From NCBI RefSeq assembly GCF_019801605.1, contig NZ_JAHVIT010000001.1, positions 868,001 through 932,000 on the forward strand: 64,000 nt of DNA. Direction: 5' to 3'. Each line of letters begins with the position of its first letter. Within the stretch, counting starts at the first letter, position 1. The stretch comes from Maritimibacter alkaliphilus. GTDB lineage: Bacteria > Pseudomonadota > Alphaproteobacteria > Rhodobacterales > Rhodobacteraceae. Positions 25,291 to 35,532 of this stretch are shown piece by piece. The notes under the pieces were generated by a model that saw only the letters and a list, made by a program, of their open reading frames with translations, made no database searches and was not told the origin of the DNA. Both the position numbers and the translations under genes were made by a program.

Positions 25291-26253
25291 TCACTGTGGC
25301 GCGGTCAGGCCCGCGCGGGCGGCGGCGCGGTGGATCGCGGCGACGGTCTCGTCTTGCGCGACGTGGTGCGGCATGTGGCCGATGCCCTCCAGCGGGGTCA
25401 GCCGGGCGCTCTCCACCTCGCGGGCGAGGGCGACGGAGTGAAGCTCGAAATAGACCGTGTCGTCGGCGGTGCCGTGCAGGACCTCGATCGGCATCGTGAG
25501 CGAGCCGTAGTGGCGCGCCATCTCGGTGACTTCCTCCTTGATGTCCCGGCGGTGCAGCGCATTGGCCAGCAGCGAGGCGCGGCGCAGGGTCAGCCCGGCG
25601 CCGACCGCTTCGGCATAGCCTTCCGGCGGGGTCTGGGGCGCGAAGATGCTGCCGATCTCCTGCCGGACATAGCTTTCGGGCACCCAGGCGGTCAGGAGGG
25701 GCGCCAGCAGCGGGCCGAAGACCGGGTGCGAGAGGGTGCGGTAGTAGGGGCTGAGGCCGCCGGGCCAGCGATGCGCGGGGGCAGCCAGCAGCACGAGGGC
25801 CGAAAGCGCCTGCGGCTGGTAGACGCCCCAGGCGAGCGCCACGGCCCCGCCGAGGGACTGGCCGACCACCACGGGCCGGGTTGCGCCCAGCTCTGCCGCC
25901 GCACGGGCGAGGAGGGCGGCCTGGTCGCGGATCGGGGAGCCTGCGGCATCGGGTTCTTCGGTATAGCCGAGGCCCGGACGGTCGAAGGTGATCACCCGGA
26001 AGTCCCGCGCCAGCCGCTTGGAGAGCGAGAAGGTCATGTCACGGGTGTTGCCCGAGGCGCCGTGGATCAGCACCACGTCCGGGCCCGACCCCTCGACGAC
26101 GGCATGGACGGTCACGCCCTCCACCTCGATCAGCCGTCCCTCGGGCGGGAAACGGGCCTCTGCGGCAGCCTCGTTCCGGGCCGCCCGCCAAAGCGTGACA
26201 ACCCAGAAGACCGCCAGAACGGCGAGAAGGCCCGCGAGGATCTTAAGTGCCAA
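25291..26253 (-). CDS. Membrane-anchored alpha/beta hydrolase
   Basis: About 320 aa. An N-terminal hydrophobic helix ([20 protein letters not shown]) is followed by an alpha/beta hydrolase domain with the oxyanion motif HGASGN, the nucleophile elbow GQSLGG, and Asp and His of the triad near HGTADD and GHMPHH. The substrate is unknown. A TTG at 26253, overlapping the metA stop by 11 bases, is the most likely start. The frame is also open back to 26322 inside metA. Confidence 0.78.
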   Translation of the reverse strand: MALKILAGLLAVLAVFWVVTLWRAARNEAAAEARFPPEGRLIEVEGVTVHAVVEGSGPDVVLIHGASGNTRDMTFSLSKRLARDFRVITFDRPGLGYTEEPDAAGSPIRDQAALLARAAAELGATRPVVVGQSLGGAVALAWGVYQPQALSALVLLAAPAHRWPGGLSPYYRTLSHPVFGPLLAPLLTAWVPESYVRQEIGSIFAPQTPPEGYAEAVGAGLTLRRASLLANALHRRDIKEEVTEMARHYGSLTMPIEVLHGTADDTVYFELHSVALAREVESARLTPLEGIGHMPHHVAQDETVAAIHRAAARAGLTAPQ

Positions 26254-27166
26254 TATCTTCAAGCCTGTAGGGCGTGGATTGATAGAGCTCGTTGATCCAG
26301 TTGCCGTAGAGCAGGTGGGCATGGCTGCGCCAGCGGTTCAGCGGCGGGCGGGAGGGATCGTTGTCCGGGTAGTAGTTCATCGGCACGTTGATCTCCGTTC
26401 CGGCGGCGACATCGCGGTCGTACTCCTGCTTCAGCGTGTCACTGTCGTATTCGAAGTGGTTGAAGCAGTAGAGCGTCCGATGGGCCGGATCAGCCACGAG
26501 GCAGGGCCCGGTCTGGTCCGATCCCAGCAGCGTGCGTAGGTCGGAATTGGCAAGGACGTCGGACTGGCGGATTTCCGTCCAGCGCGACACCGGCACCACG
26601 CAGAGGTCCGAGAAGCCCCGCAGGTAGGGCGAGGTCGGATCGAGGTTGGTGTGCGGGAAGCAGCCGAAGGCCTTGGCCTCCAGCAGGTGCTTGGGCACGC
26701 CGTGGAAGTAGTTGATCATCGCCATGCCGCCCCAGCAGACGGCCATGGTGGAATGCACATGGGTCTGGGTCCAGTCGAAGATGCGGCGCAGCTCCTCCCA
26801 GTAGGTGACCTGATCGAAGTCCAGCTGCTCCACCGGGGCGCCGGTGATGATCAGCCCGTCGAACTTCTGGCCCGAGGCCTCGACCTCATCGAAGGGCTGG
26901 TAGAAGCTCTCCATGTGTTCGGCGGCGGTATTCTTGGTCTGGTGCTCGCTCATGCGGATCAGCGTCAGCTCGATCTGCAGCGGCGTGGCCCCGATCAGCC
27001 GCGAGAACTGGGTCTCGGTCTGGATCTTCTTGGGCATCAGGTTCAGCAGCGCGATCTTCAGCGGGCGGATGTCCTGCCGCGCCGCCACGTCTTCCGACAT
27101 GACCATGACCCCTTCGCGCACGAGAACGTCGAAGGCGGGCAGGTCGGACGGAAGCTTGATAGGCAT
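26243..27166 (-). CDS. metAA: Homoserine O-acetyltransferase/succinyltransferase (MetA type)
   Basis: 307 aa. It activates homoserine for methionine synthesis. The nucleophile Cys144 lies in [10 protein letters not shown], and the catalytic His and Glu in FNHFEYD. The acyl-CoA-selecting position reads ITGAPVE with Glu113. In the family Glu here goes with acetyl-CoA use (B. cereus MetA) and Gly with succinyl-CoA (E. coli), so O-acetyltransferase is inferred. I see no SAM riboswitch in the 60-base leader. It is coupled to the hydrolase gene. Confidence 0.94.
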   Translation of the reverse strand: MPIKLPSDLPAFDVLVREGVMVMSEDVAARQDIRPLKIALLNLMPKKIQTETQFSRLIGATPLQIELTLIRMSEHQTKNTAAEHMESFYQPFDEVEASGQKFDGLIITGAPVEQLDFDQVTYWEELRRIFDWTQTHVHSTMAVCWGGMAMINYFHGVPKHLLEAKAFGCFPHTNLDPTSPYLRGFSDLCVVPVSRWTEIRQSDVLANSDLRTLLGSDQTGPCLVADPAHRTLYCFNHFEYDSDTLKQEYDRDVAAGTEINVPMNYYPDNDPSRPPLNRWRSHAHLLYGNWINELYQSTPYRLEDIGT

Positions 27167-27227
27167 GGTGAACCCTTATGGCTGTTGCGGAGCGTCTAGA
27201 TAGGCAATGGCCGGGAAAAGGGAAGCG

Positions 27228-28085
27228 CTACCTCCGGTCAAGAGCCCGTGCGACAAGCGTCTCGAAGTCCGCGGCTGTGCGGATCTGCGAGACCTCCTCG
27301 GCCGTCACGGTGACCCCGCGCTCGGCCATGGCGGCATAACGCGGCTGGCGGTGGGCTAGGGCCCGGCCATAGGACCACCGGACGAATGCGTCTGGGTCGA
27401 TCTCCTCCGGACCCAGACCCGTCTCCTCCTGGTAGGCTGCCCAACCCTCGGTCAGGAACCGGGTCTGGTAGTACATCGGTTTCGGGGCGCGGTCAAAGCG
27501 GCGGATCAGTTCTTCGGTATGGGCCTCGCTGCCCTTGAGCCAGATCAGCAGGGCATCGGTTTCCAGCGCCTTGAGCACCGGGTCCTCGGGATCGGCCGGG
27601 TCCACCACCTCGCAGATCGAACCGCCGCTGTCGCAGACGAAATGCGGATAGCCGTAGAGCCGCTGTGCCCGTTCGCTGAAATGCGCGGTGTCCAGCAGCG
27701 CGGCCACTTCGGCCTCCATGTGCTGCTCCTGCCGGCGCATGTATTCCGCGAAGGTCAGGCCGCCCTTCTCCGGATTGCCCGGCTTGCCGAGGTAGGTGGA
27801 GAGCGGCGTGAGGTTGTTGAAGGTGATGTTGGAGCCGATGTAGATCGAATCCGTCATCAGCAGGTGCCGCAGGAAGGGAACCTGCATGGCGTGTTTCTTG
27901 GCGTTGTCGGCGATGTGCTCGCCCATGTAGCGGGTGCCGATCCGGTAATCGACGGAATAGTGGAACCAGTCGCCGTCGCCGCGCAGCAGGTTCGAGACAT
28001 GGGTCTTGCCCAGTCCGGACATGCCGAAGAGAACCACCTTCCTGCGTTCGGCCTTCAGCCAGTCCTGCCCGTCGCCGTAGATCAT
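27228..28085 (-). CDS. P-loop ATPase/kinase-like protein of unknown function
   Basis: 285 aa from ATG 28085 (MIYGDGQDWL). The Walker A motif GMSGLGKT lies at residues 21-28. The middle carries DYRIGTRYMGEHIADNAKKH and CDSGGSICEVVDP. The overall pattern looks like a nucleoside-kinase-like P-loop fold. I do not recognise the function. The open frame upstream of 28085 is low-complexity and rejected. Confidence 0.7.
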   Translation of the reverse strand: MIYGDGQDWLKAERRKVVLFGMSGLGKTHVSNLLRGDGDWFHYSVDYRIGTRYMGEHIADNAKKHAMQVPFLRHLLMTDSIYIGSNITFNNLTPLSTYLGKPGNPEKGGLTFAEYMRRQEQHMEAEVAALLDTAHFSERAQRLYGYPHFVCDSGGSICEVVDPADPEDPVLKALETDALLIWLKGSEAHTEELIRRFDRAPKPMYYQTRFLTEGWAAYQEETGLGPEEIDPDAFVRWSYGRALAHRQPRYAAMAERGVTVTAEEVSQIRTAADFETLVARALDRR

Positions 28086-28400
28086 GTCCGTACCCCTGTT
28101 TCTCTCCCGGGTGTTAGGGGCTTGCGCGGGGATGGTCAAATTCAATCCCCGGCAGGGCCCCCGAGATGACGCGCTGCCGCTGCGGGCGGTGGCGCGGGGT
28201 GCCCCGGACTGGACAGAGGGGGCAGAGAGGGCAGGCGGCCCGGGTCGGGCCTTGGCCGGCCTTCTGTCGGTCTTGCGCCGGGGATGGGGCGGCATCGGAC
28301 AAAACACGACGATTGAAACACCACGGGCGGGGCCCGTCGGCCCCGCCCGCTGACGGGCATCGTCATGCCCGCCCCCTCGCGTCCGTGAGTGTGTTTCGGA
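28086..28400. other. Intergenic stretch with a strong hairpin
   Basis: About 315 bases without a supported gene. Near its right end CGGGCGGGGCC (28324-28334) and GGCCCCGCCCG (28339-28349) form an inverted repeat downstream of the FadL-type gene. On the minus strand it is followed by TGGTGTTTC, so it may terminate that gene. Confidence 0.5.
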
Positions 28401-29492
28401 TCAGAAGGTGTAGGCCACCTTGAGCCCGAAGGCCGTGGCGGTGTTGTCTGTGAAGTCCCCGCGCGCGGTGCCGCCGGTCTGGGGCATCGCATCGCCGAAC
28501 CAGATGTGGCTGACGCCGCCCGAGATCTCGACCTGATCGGAGACCTTGTAGCTGCCCCCCAGCGTGATCGCGGTCAGGCCGGTGCGCGGCGACAGCGGGC
28601 TGACCAGTTCCTTGCCCGGCGCCTCGTAGGCGACCGAGACGGAGGCCGCGAACTTCGGCGTGAAGCGCCGCCCGACCCCCAGCGTGTAGGTCGTCGTATC
28701 CTCCAGCGAGACGAGGTCGCGGCCAAAGGCGGTGGGCTTGATCCGGAAGGCCGAATGTTCGGCCCAGCGGACCGAGGCCATCAGAAGCGTGTCCTCGGCG
28801 ATGCCGGTCTGGAACTCGAGGTTCACGCTCTGCGGGGTCTTCACCTTCGTGGTCGAGGTTACGCCCGGCGCGATGTTCTCCTGCGTGTCGAAGTCATGTT
28901 CGATCTCGGAGTTGTAGGTCAGCGCGAGCCGGAAGGCGATCTCCGGGATCTCGTAGGCCGCACCCACCACGTAGCCGGTGGCCCAGTTCTCCTCCAGCTT
29001 CACGTTGTAGCCGCTGGCGGGGCCGTAGGCCGCGCCCGACAGGGTGATCTCCCCCTCGGCCTTCTGGAAGCGCAGGCCCCCGAAGACGCTGACGTTCTCG
29101 TTGATCTGGAACTTGGCGAGCGCGGTCAGCGCCGAGGTCTCGGCCTCGGCGATCGTGCCACCCAGCACGATGTTCGACGGATCATACAGGATGTCCGCGC
29201 CGAAGGGCTTGTCATAGATCAGGGCAACCGCAACGCGGTCGCTCACGTCCATCTTGAGCCCGATGCTCGGCAGATTGAAGCTGTCGGCGACATTCGGCAC
29301 CCGCGCGGTATCCACCGTGGTGCCAGTCAGGTCCGGGTTGACGTGGCCGTAGCTCAGCTCGGCACGGTTGCCTTCTGCGAACAGAAGCATTGCCGATTGC
29401 GTGGTGCGTTCGATGCCGCCTGCATGGGCTGCGGTCGACGCTGCTACGGCCATTGCGGCGCCAGCCGCGATGGTCCCCACCCTCATCATCAT
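28401..29492 (-). CDS. Outer-membrane transport protein of the FadL/OmpP1 family
   Basis: 363 aa. A signal peptide (MMMRVGTIAAGAAMAVAASTAAHA) is followed by GGIERTTQSAMLLFAEGNRA, like the N-terminal hatch of FadL proteins. Alternating beta strands and a terminal Phe (KVAYTF) mark an outer-membrane barrel. FadL proteins take up hydrophobic compounds such as long-chain fatty acids. The actual substrate is unknown. Confidence 0.87.
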   Translation of the reverse strand: MMMRVGTIAAGAAMAVAASTAAHAGGIERTTQSAMLLFAEGNRAELSYGHVNPDLTGTTVDTARVPNVADSFNLPSIGLKMDVSDRVAVALIYDKPFGADILYDPSNIVLGGTIAEAETSALTALAKFQINENVSVFGGLRFQKAEGEITLSGAAYGPASGYNVKLEENWATGYVVGAAYEIPEIAFRLALTYNSEIEHDFDTQENIAPGVTSTTKVKTPQSVNLEFQTGIAEDTLLMASVRWAEHSAFRIKPTAFGRDLVSLEDTTTYTLGVGRRFTPKFAASVSVAYEAPGKELVSPLSPRTGLTAITLGGSYKVSDQVEISGGVSHIWFGDAMPQTGGTARGDFTDNTATAFGLKVAYTF

Positions 29493-29624
29493 CCTCTCCT
29501 CCCGTTGGATGTGACAGATATGTGATGCGATGGTGGGGGAAGTCGATGCGCCTCGTCAATCTGGGGGGGCGGTGTGACGTGGCGGAAGTTTACGTAACCT
29601 GCCGCCACGTCAACTTGCGCCTTT

Positions 29625-30548
29625 TCAGGCCGGAGGCGCGACCGGGGGAGCGGCCCGCCGGGCGCGGGTTTCCGTCCATATGTTCAGGTAGTTGCCGCCA
29701 AAGATCACCAGCGCCCCCAGCAGGACGAAGGGATCCAGCGTCTCGCCATAAAGGATCGCCGCGACCACCGCGACCCCGGGCAGCCGTGCGAAGTCGATCG
29801 GCACGACGATGGTGGCAGGGGCGAAGGACAGCGCCGAGGTCAGGCAGAAATGGCCCATCAGGCCGCAGCAGCCGATGACCGCCAGCAGCAGCCATTCCTG
29901 CCCGGCGGGCAGGGCCATGGCGCCGTCGGCAAAGGCACAGGCAAAGCCCATGACCGCCTGCATCACGGTCAGCCAGAACAGGATCGAGGGCGTGCTCTCG
30001 GTGCGGGTCAGCAGTTTGGTGGTGGTGATGGAGCCGGCAAAGCCGATGGCGGCGAGGGCGGCGAAGATCACCCCGGTGCTGATCGGCACCGCGCCGGGAC
30101 GGGCCACCAGCAGCACCCCGGCAAATCCGATCACGGCCGAGAGCGCGCGCATCTTCGTCAGCCGCTCGCCGAGGATCAGCGGGGAGAGCACCAGCACCCA
30201 GAGCGGCGAGGTGAACTCCAGCGCGAAGACCTGCGCCAGCGGGATCGAGGTGAGGGCGTAGAACCACAGGTTCTGGCCGGTGAAATGGCTGAGGTTGCGC
30301 ACCGCGTGCAGCCCCATGCGGCGCGCCTTGACCCGGGGCCAGAGCCCGAAGGTCGTCAGCACCGCCACCATGATCAGCACCCCGAAGAGCGAACGGAAGG
30401 CCATGATCTCGAAGGTGTCGAGCCGCAGTCCCGCTTGCCGCCCGGCCACGGCCATGACGATGAAGGAGACGACGGAGCCGGACATCCAGATGACGGCCCG
30501 CAGGACATCGGAACGCGGCTTGGATGCGGTCGTGCGTGATGCCCCCAT
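29625..30548 (-). CDS. EamA/DMT-family transporter
   Basis: 307 aa with about ten transmembrane helices in two EamA repeats (first repeat ends around VLLVARPGAVPIS, second ends GNYLNIWTETRARR). Members export metabolites or drugs. The substrate is unknown. The ATG at 30548 follows GGAGGGCCCGCC. The earlier open frame is rejected as GC-rich read-through. Confidence 0.85.
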   Translation of the reverse strand: MGASRTTASKPRSDVLRAVIWMSGSVVSFIVMAVAGRQAGLRLDTFEIMAFRSLFGVLIMVAVLTTFGLWPRVKARRMGLHAVRNLSHFTGQNLWFYALTSIPLAQVFALEFTSPLWVLVLSPLILGERLTKMRALSAVIGFAGVLLVARPGAVPISTGVIFAALAAIGFAGSITTTKLLTRTESTPSILFWLTVMQAVMGFACAFADGAMALPAGQEWLLLAVIGCCGLMGHFCLTSALSFAPATIVVPIDFARLPGVAVVAAILYGETLDPFVLLGALVIFGGNYLNIWTETRARRAAPPVAPPA

Positions 30549-30702
30549 GGCGGGCCCTCCCTCTTGCCGCTTTCTCTTGGCAGGGGGCGGGCCGGTGCGC
30601 AACCCCGCCAGATGGGCCCGCCGGATGGGCGGCTCTCGAAAGCGGGCGCAGGGCCGCCTGTGCGGCGCTGCGGGCCCGTCTGCCTTACCGGGGATGCGAT
30701 CC

Positions 30703-31404
30703 TCAAGCGTTGCGGATGACGTCAAGCCAGATCGGCAGGTGGTCCGAGGCCACCCGCGCCGGGCTGGCCACATGGGCGACGGGCGGATCGGCGCGCAGCC
30801 CGGGGCCGACCGCGAACCGGTCAAGCGCCGCCACGGGCCGGGGCGCGGGGTAGTTCGGACCGGCAGGGACAAGGCGGAGGTCGCGCAACTGTGCCTGCAG
30901 CGGCGCGTCGTCGCCCCATTCGTTGAAATCCCCGGCCATGATCACCGGCGCATCGGGCAGAAGCTCCAGCGCGCGGCGGATCGCGGCCAGTTGCAGGATC
31001 CGGTAGCGCCGCACGAGGCCGAGGTGCGTGCCCACGACGCGCACGACCCCGATCGGGGTACGGGCGAGCACCCAGACCGCGCCGCGCGGCTCCAGCCCGG
31101 GCAGGTCGATGTGACCAGTCTCCACCACCTCGATACCGTCGCGCAGCAGGATCGCATTGCCATGCCAGCCAAGCGAGCCGCCGGGCTCTCCCAGGTCTGC
31201 AACCTGCCAGCCCTCGGCCTCGGCCATGGCGTGGGGCAGCGCGGCAGGCCGCGGCGGCAGCCGCTTGTCGGCCTCCTGCAGGACCGCGATCTGGGCCCCG
31301 GTGGCGCCTAGTACGGCAAGCGAGCGGTCCGGACGCCGGCGCAGGTCCAGTCCGACGCATTTCTGCAGGTTGTAGGTTGCGATACGCAGTCTATCTCGTG
31401 ACAT
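30703..31404 (-). CDS. Endonuclease/exonuclease/phosphatase family protein
   Basis: 233 aa with the EEP fold motifs ATYNLQKCVG, QEAD, GTHLGL, AGDFNEWGDD and SDHLPIWLDV, which supply the metal-binding Asn, Glu, Asp and His residues. The substrate may be DNA, RNA or a phospholipid head group. It is divergent from a membrane protein gene with 38 bases between the starts. Confidence 0.85.
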   Translation of the reverse strand: MSRDRLRIATYNLQKCVGLDLRRRPDRSLAVLGATGAQIAVLQEADKRLPPRPAALPHAMAEAEGWQVADLGEPGGSLGWHGNAILLRDGIEVVETGHIDLPGLEPRGAVWVLARTPIGVVRVVGTHLGLVRRYRILQLAAIRRALELLPDAPVIMAGDFNEWGDDAPLQAQLRDLRLVPAGPNYPAPRPVAALDRFAVGPGLRADPPVAHVASPARVASDHLPIWLDVIRNA

Positions 31405-31442
31405 GATCCACTAATGTGCACGGTCCGGCGGGGAAGTCATCC

Positions 31443-32195
31443 ATGTTGCGCGAACAAAATCTGGTGACGCGGGCGATCTGGGCCCTGCTTCTGATCGACG
31501 CAACGTTTTCGATCATCGAGGGGCGCTATTCCCTCGCCTTCATCGCGCTGGTGACGCTGGCGCTCTCAATGGCGCCCAGCTACGTCGCCCGCTGGGCCGG
31601 GGTCCATGTGCCGCCGGGCTTCATGGCGGCGGTGGTGGCCTTCGTTGCCGGGACGCTCTTCCTTGGCGAGGTCTTCGATTTCTACAACCGTTTCTGGTGG
31701 TGGGACATCGTCATGCACGGGGGCTCGGCCATCGGCTTCTCGCTGCTGGGGTTCATCCTCGTCTTCATGATGTTCCAGGGCGATCTCTACGCGGCGCCCC
31801 ATTGGGCCATTGCCTTCTTCGGCTTCTGCTTTGCCGTGACGATCGGCGCGGCATGGGAGGTGTTCGAATTCACCATGGACCAGACCTTCGGCATGAACAT
31901 GCAGAAGTCCGGCCTCGTGGACACCATGGGGGATCTGATCGTCGACATGGTGGGGGCCTTCATCGGTGCGCTGGTGGGCTTTGCCTATCTCAAGGGGCGA
32001 TCCTTCGGGGGGATGGGGCATGTGATCGCCGAGTTCATCCGCCGCAATCCGCGCTACTTCGCCCGCACAGGGAACAGGGGGCACGAGATCGCCAACCGTC
32101 TTTCGGGGCGCAAGGTGCCCGGAGGCAATGCCGGCCCGTTGGATTTCGCCCTGCGCGCCGCGGAGGGCGACACTTCCGACAGGCCGGAGACCTGA
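31443..32195 (+). CDS. Multi-pass membrane protein of unknown function (DUF2238/YjdF-like)
   Basis: 250 aa from ATG 31443. Five to six helices occur in the first 190 residues, with charged and aromatic residues in FYNRFWWWDIVMHGGSAIGF and WEVFEFTMDQTFG, a pattern like the DUF2238/YjdF family. The C-terminal 60 residues are polar and cytoplasmic. The function is unknown. Confidence 0.72.
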   Translation: MLREQNLVTRAIWALLLIDATFSIIEGRYSLAFIALVTLALSMAPSYVARWAGVHVPPGFMAAVVAFVAGTLFLGEVFDFYNRFWWWDIVMHGGSAIGFSLLGFILVFMMFQGDLYAAPHWAIAFFGFCFAVTIGAAWEVFEFTMDQTFGMNMQKSGLVDTMGDLIVDMVGAFIGALVGFAYLKGRSFGGMGHVIAEFIRRNPRYFARTGNRGHEIANRLSGRKVPGGNAGPLDFALRAAEGDTSDRPET

Positions 32196-32277
32196 GGGCG
32201 GTTCCCCGGGGGGGGGAGAGCAAGCCACCTGTTTCCCGAGGGGACCGTGTGCCTGGCCACAGGGGGGCGGTTTGTCC

Positions 32278-33462
32278 TCAGCCGGTGACCATCAGCCGAT
32301 CCAGCCCGTGGAAGTGATAGAGGTTCGCATAGTGCGGGGCCTCGGCCAACGCGAGGCGGGGGTGCGTCTCGAACAGGATCGGCAAAGCGGTCTGCAACTC
32401 GAGCCTTGCAAGGGGCGCACCGACGCAGAAGTGCAGCCCGCCACCAAAGGCCGTGGTGGTCTTCACCGGGCGGGCGGGATCGAAGACCTCCGGCTGCGTC
32501 CAGACGGCGGGATCGTGACAGGCCGCCCCGAGGACAAGGGCCACCTGATCGCCCCGGGCAAAGCGATGGCCGAAGACCTCGATGTCCTCGTAGGCGTAGC
32601 GGGTGAAGATATGCAGCGGGGGATCGCGGCGCAGGATCTCCTCGACAGTGCCGGCCACGCGGTCGGGGGTCAGAACCTCCGCACCCATGCCGTTCTCCAG
32701 CAGCAGTTTCACACCGTTGCCGATGGTATGGACCGTCGCTTCATGGCCCGCGTTCAGCAGCAGGATGCAGGTGGTGATCAGCTCGTCCGGGGTCAGCTTC
32801 TCGCCGTCCTCCTCTGCCGCGATCAGGTGGGTGATCAGGTCATCGGCGGGACGGGCGCGCCGCTCTTCCACGTAGCCCCGCAGGAAGTCAGAGAACTCCG
32901 TCGCAGCGACAGAGGCCGCGTCCTCCGTCTCGCGGGTGCGGCTGGCCTGGTAGACGGCGACCATCGCATTGGACCAGCTGAGCAACTGCGGCACCAGGCT
33001 CTCGGGCACGCCCAGCAGACGGGCAATGACGATGGCGGGCAGGGGCGCTGCAAAGGCGGGGAGAAGGTCATAGGCCCCCTCCCGGGGCAAGCCCTCCGCC
33101 AGGTCCCGCGCCAGCTGCGCAATCTCGGGCCCAAGCGCCTTGATCCGCCGGGAGGTGAAGGCCCGCAGCACGAGGCCCCGCAGACGGGTATGACGGGGCG
33201 GCTCCAGCTCGAGCATGGAATGGGCCTCGACCTTGTAGAAGGGCTCCAGATGCGGGGGGATGACAGGGGCCTGCTCGGGCGGCACCTCGCGCCCGAAGCG
33301 GCGATCCTTCAGCAGCGTGTTGACCACATCATGGGAGAAGGCGGCCACCATGCCATACTCCTCCCACCGCACGAGGGGCCCGAGGGACCGCGCATGGGCA
33401 TAGAAGCCATAGGGGGACTGGACGAACTCTGGATCGGTCGGGGATTGGGTCACACTCTGCAT
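32278..33462 (-). CDS. Cytochrome P450
   Basis: 394 aa, a soluble bacterial P450. Seen are the C-helix region LELEPPRHTRLRG, the I-helix oxygen-activation motif NAGHEATVHT, the K-helix ExxR in EEILRRDPP and the haem-binding loop FGGGLHFCVGAPLARLE with the ligand Cys. No ferredoxin or reductase gene is adjacent. The long frame extending to 35427 is antisense read-through of dctB, and the real start is MQSVTQSPTD at 33462. It is divergent from dctB with 51 bases between. Confidence 0.93.
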   Translation of the reverse strand: MQSVTQSPTDPEFVQSPYGFYAHARSLGPLVRWEEYGMVAAFSHDVVNTLLKDRRFGREVPPEQAPVIPPHLEPFYKVEAHSMLELEPPRHTRLRGLVLRAFTSRRIKALGPEIAQLARDLAEGLPREGAYDLLPAFAAPLPAIVIARLLGVPESLVPQLLSWSNAMVAVYQASRTRETEDAASVAATEFSDFLRGYVEERRARPADDLITHLIAAEEDGEKLTPDELITTCILLLNAGHEATVHTIGNGVKLLLENGMGAEVLTPDRVAGTVEEILRRDPPLHIFTRYAYEDIEVFGHRFARGDQVALVLGAACHDPAVWTQPEVFDPARPVKTTTAFGGGLHFCVGAPLARLELQTALPILFETHPRLALAEAPHYANLYHFHGLDRLMVTG

Positions 33463-33513
33463 GGGATCAGATTGCGTGCCCGGCTGGTCAAGGCAAGAGG
33501 GGGCGTCTAGATT

Positions 33514-35313
33514 GTGGCCATGACTTCGGGTCTTCTGAGACGTGCACCGGTTCCGGTGCTGGGGCTGCTGGTGGTGGCCGCGCTCGCCTATGGCGCGTGG
33601 AAGGTCAGCTATGCACGGGCCCTCGATGGGCTGGCACAGCGTGGCTGGTCCGATCTGGCGCTGACCACGGACAGGCTCACCGGGCAGCTGCAGCGCTACC
33701 AGGACCTCGCCGTGATGATGGTGACCCATCCCGCGCTGGTGGGGCGGCTCGATGGCTCCGTCCCGCAAGAGGAGGCCGATGCCCTGCTGCTGCGCGCCGC
33801 CGACCGGACGGGGGTGATGAACATGGCCTACGTGGATGCCGAAGGCCATGTCCTCGCCGCCGCGCGGCCCGTGCCCGACAGTGCCCTGCCACGCTCGCCC
33901 GCGATGCCGGCCTACGTGCGCGCCATGACCGGCGCGCTGGGCACCGCGCATGGCATCGACCCCTTCCTCGACCGCCGCGCCTATTACTTCGCCGCGCCCA
34001 GCTTCGCCGTGGGCGGGGGCGTCACCGGGGCGCTGCTTGTGGCGGTGAACATCGACGCGCTGGAACAGGAATGGCGCGGCGAGCGCCCGGCGGTCTTCTT
34101 CACCGACACGACGGGCGAGGTCTTCGTCACCAACCGCTCCGAGATCCTCTTCTGGCGCCGCCCCGAAGGCTCGCCGGGCCTCGTGCCCGCCATCGGTCCC
34201 GCGCCGCCCTTCCGGGCCGAGATCACCGGGCGCGGCGAGGAGCTCTGGCATACAGACTGGGGCGTCTACCTGCCGCGCACCGGCCTGCATCTTGCCCGCG
34301 ACCTGCCCAAGATCGGCCTCACCGGCGAGGCGCTGATCGAAACCGCCCCCGTGCGGCGGATCGCGGCGCTTCAGGCCGCGCTGGTGGGGCTTGCAGGCCT
34401 TGCCGCGCTGGGCGCCTTCCTCTGGGCCTCGCAGCGCCGCCGGGTGCTGGCGCGGGCCAATGCTCTGCTGGAAACCCGGGTCGCGGCGCGCACGGCGGAG
34501 CTCTCGGGCACCAACCTGCAGCTGCGCCGCGAGGTGGCCGAACGGCAGGAGGCGGAGGCCGCGCTGAAGAAGGCGCAGGCCGACCTCGTGCAGGCGGGCA
34601 AGCTCTCGGCCCTCGGCCAGATGTCCGCGGGCATCAGCCACGAGCTGAACCAGCCCCTGATGGCGATCCGCCAGTTCGCCGAGAACGGCACCCTCCTGAT
34701 GGAGCGCGGCCGGACCGAGGCCGCCGCGCAGAACCTCTCGCGCATCTCCGAACTGGCCGAGCGCATGGGCCGGATCATCCGCAACCTGCGGGCCTTCGCC
34801 AAGCAGGAGAGCAGCCCGGTGCGCCCGATCGACCTGACCCGCGCGGTGGAGACCGCTCTGGAGATGACCGAGGCCCGCCGCGCCCGCGAGGGCGTGACGC
34901 TGGACTGGACCGCGCCCGCCGGGCCCGTCATGGCGCTCGGCGGCGAGGTGCGGCTGGGGCAGGTGCTCCTCAACCTGATCACCAATGCGCTCGACGCCAT
35001 GCAGGGCCGCGAGACGCGCCACCTGACCGTGGCAATCGACCGGGGCATCGGCGGGCGGCACCGGATCCGCGTGGCCGATACCGGGCCGGGCATCGCCGCG
35101 CCGGAACGCATCTTCGATCCCTTCTACACCACCAAGGAGGTCGCCGCCCCCGAGGCCGACGGCACCGGCGAGGAGGGCATGGGCCTCGGCCTCTCGATCT
35201 CCTATGGCCTCGTGCAGAGCTTCGGTGGCCGCATCCGGGGCCGCAACCGGCCCCAGGGCGGGGCCGAGTTCACCGTCGAACTGGACCGCGCCCCGCAGGA
35301 GGCCGCCGCATGA
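33514..35313 (+). CDS. dctB: C4-dicarboxylate sensor histidine kinase DctB
   Basis: 599 aa. A first helix (VPVLGLLVVAALAYGAW) and a second one near residue 290 (AALVGLAGLAALGAFLWA) enclose a periplasmic double-PAS/Cache-like sensor. A coiled coil is followed by the H-box SAGISHELNQPLMAIRQFAE (His about 374) and the HATPase motifs NLITNALDAM, DTGPGI and GMGLGLSI. It phosphorylates DctD. GTG 33514 (RBS GAGGGGG) or ATG 33520 is the start. The operator and TRAP genes lie downstream. Confidence 0.92.
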   Translation: MAMTSGLLRRAPVPVLGLLVVAALAYGAWKVSYARALDGLAQRGWSDLALTTDRLTGQLQRYQDLAVMMVTHPALVGRLDGSVPQEEADALLLRAADRTGVMNMAYVDAEGHVLAAARPVPDSALPRSPAMPAYVRAMTGALGTAHGIDPFLDRRAYYFAAPSFAVGGGVTGALLVAVNIDALEQEWRGERPAVFFTDTTGEVFVTNRSEILFWRRPEGSPGLVPAIGPAPPFRAEITGRGEELWHTDWGVYLPRTGLHLARDLPKIGLTGEALIETAPVRRIAALQAALVGLAGLAALGAFLWASQRRRVLARANALLETRVAARTAELSGTNLQLRREVAERQEAEAALKKAQADLVQAGKLSALGQMSAGISHELNQPLMAIRQFAENGTLLMERGRTEAAAQNLSRISELAERMGRIIRNLRAFAKQESSPVRPIDLTRAVETALEMTEARRAREGVTLDWTAPAGPVMALGGEVRLGQVLLNLITNALDAMQGRETRHLTVAIDRGIGGRHRIRVADTGPGIAAPERIFDPFYTTKEVAAPEADGTGEEGMGLGLSISYGLVQSFGGRIRGRNRPQGGAEFTVELDRAPQEAAA

Positions 35314-35463
35314 CCAGCCGCCCTCCGGAACCGGTCCTGCACTGCCGGGGACCCCGCGCCGTCGCACGTAGCGCCACCCGCGTCCGGGCCTCTTCACAGG
35401 GGGCCACCCGTCCCCATCAGGGGGCACAGCACGCAGGCCGCCTTCCAGCCACGACCCCTATCC

Positions 35464-35532
35464 TGCTTTCCGTTTCCCAAGTATCCTCGGGGGGAATTGG
35501 CCCGTCAGGGCCAAGGGGGGCAGACTGCCCCC
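35464..35532 (+). repeat. GC-rich dispersed hairpin element, copy C
   Basis: TATCCTCGGGGGG, the hairpin TTGGCCC/GGGCCAA and GGGGGGCAGACTGCCCCC, in the sense orientation of dctB about 150 bases after its stop. The remainder of the gap 35314-35463 has no gene. Confidence 0.75.

Noticed and set aside
27167-27227. A SAM riboswitch before metA
   Set aside because: The 60-base leader shows none of the SAM-II or SAM/SAH conserved elements.
33463-35427. N-terminal extension of the P450 frame to 1049 codons
   Set aside because: The extra 655 codons are antisense to dctB. The P450 family N-terminus starts at 33462.
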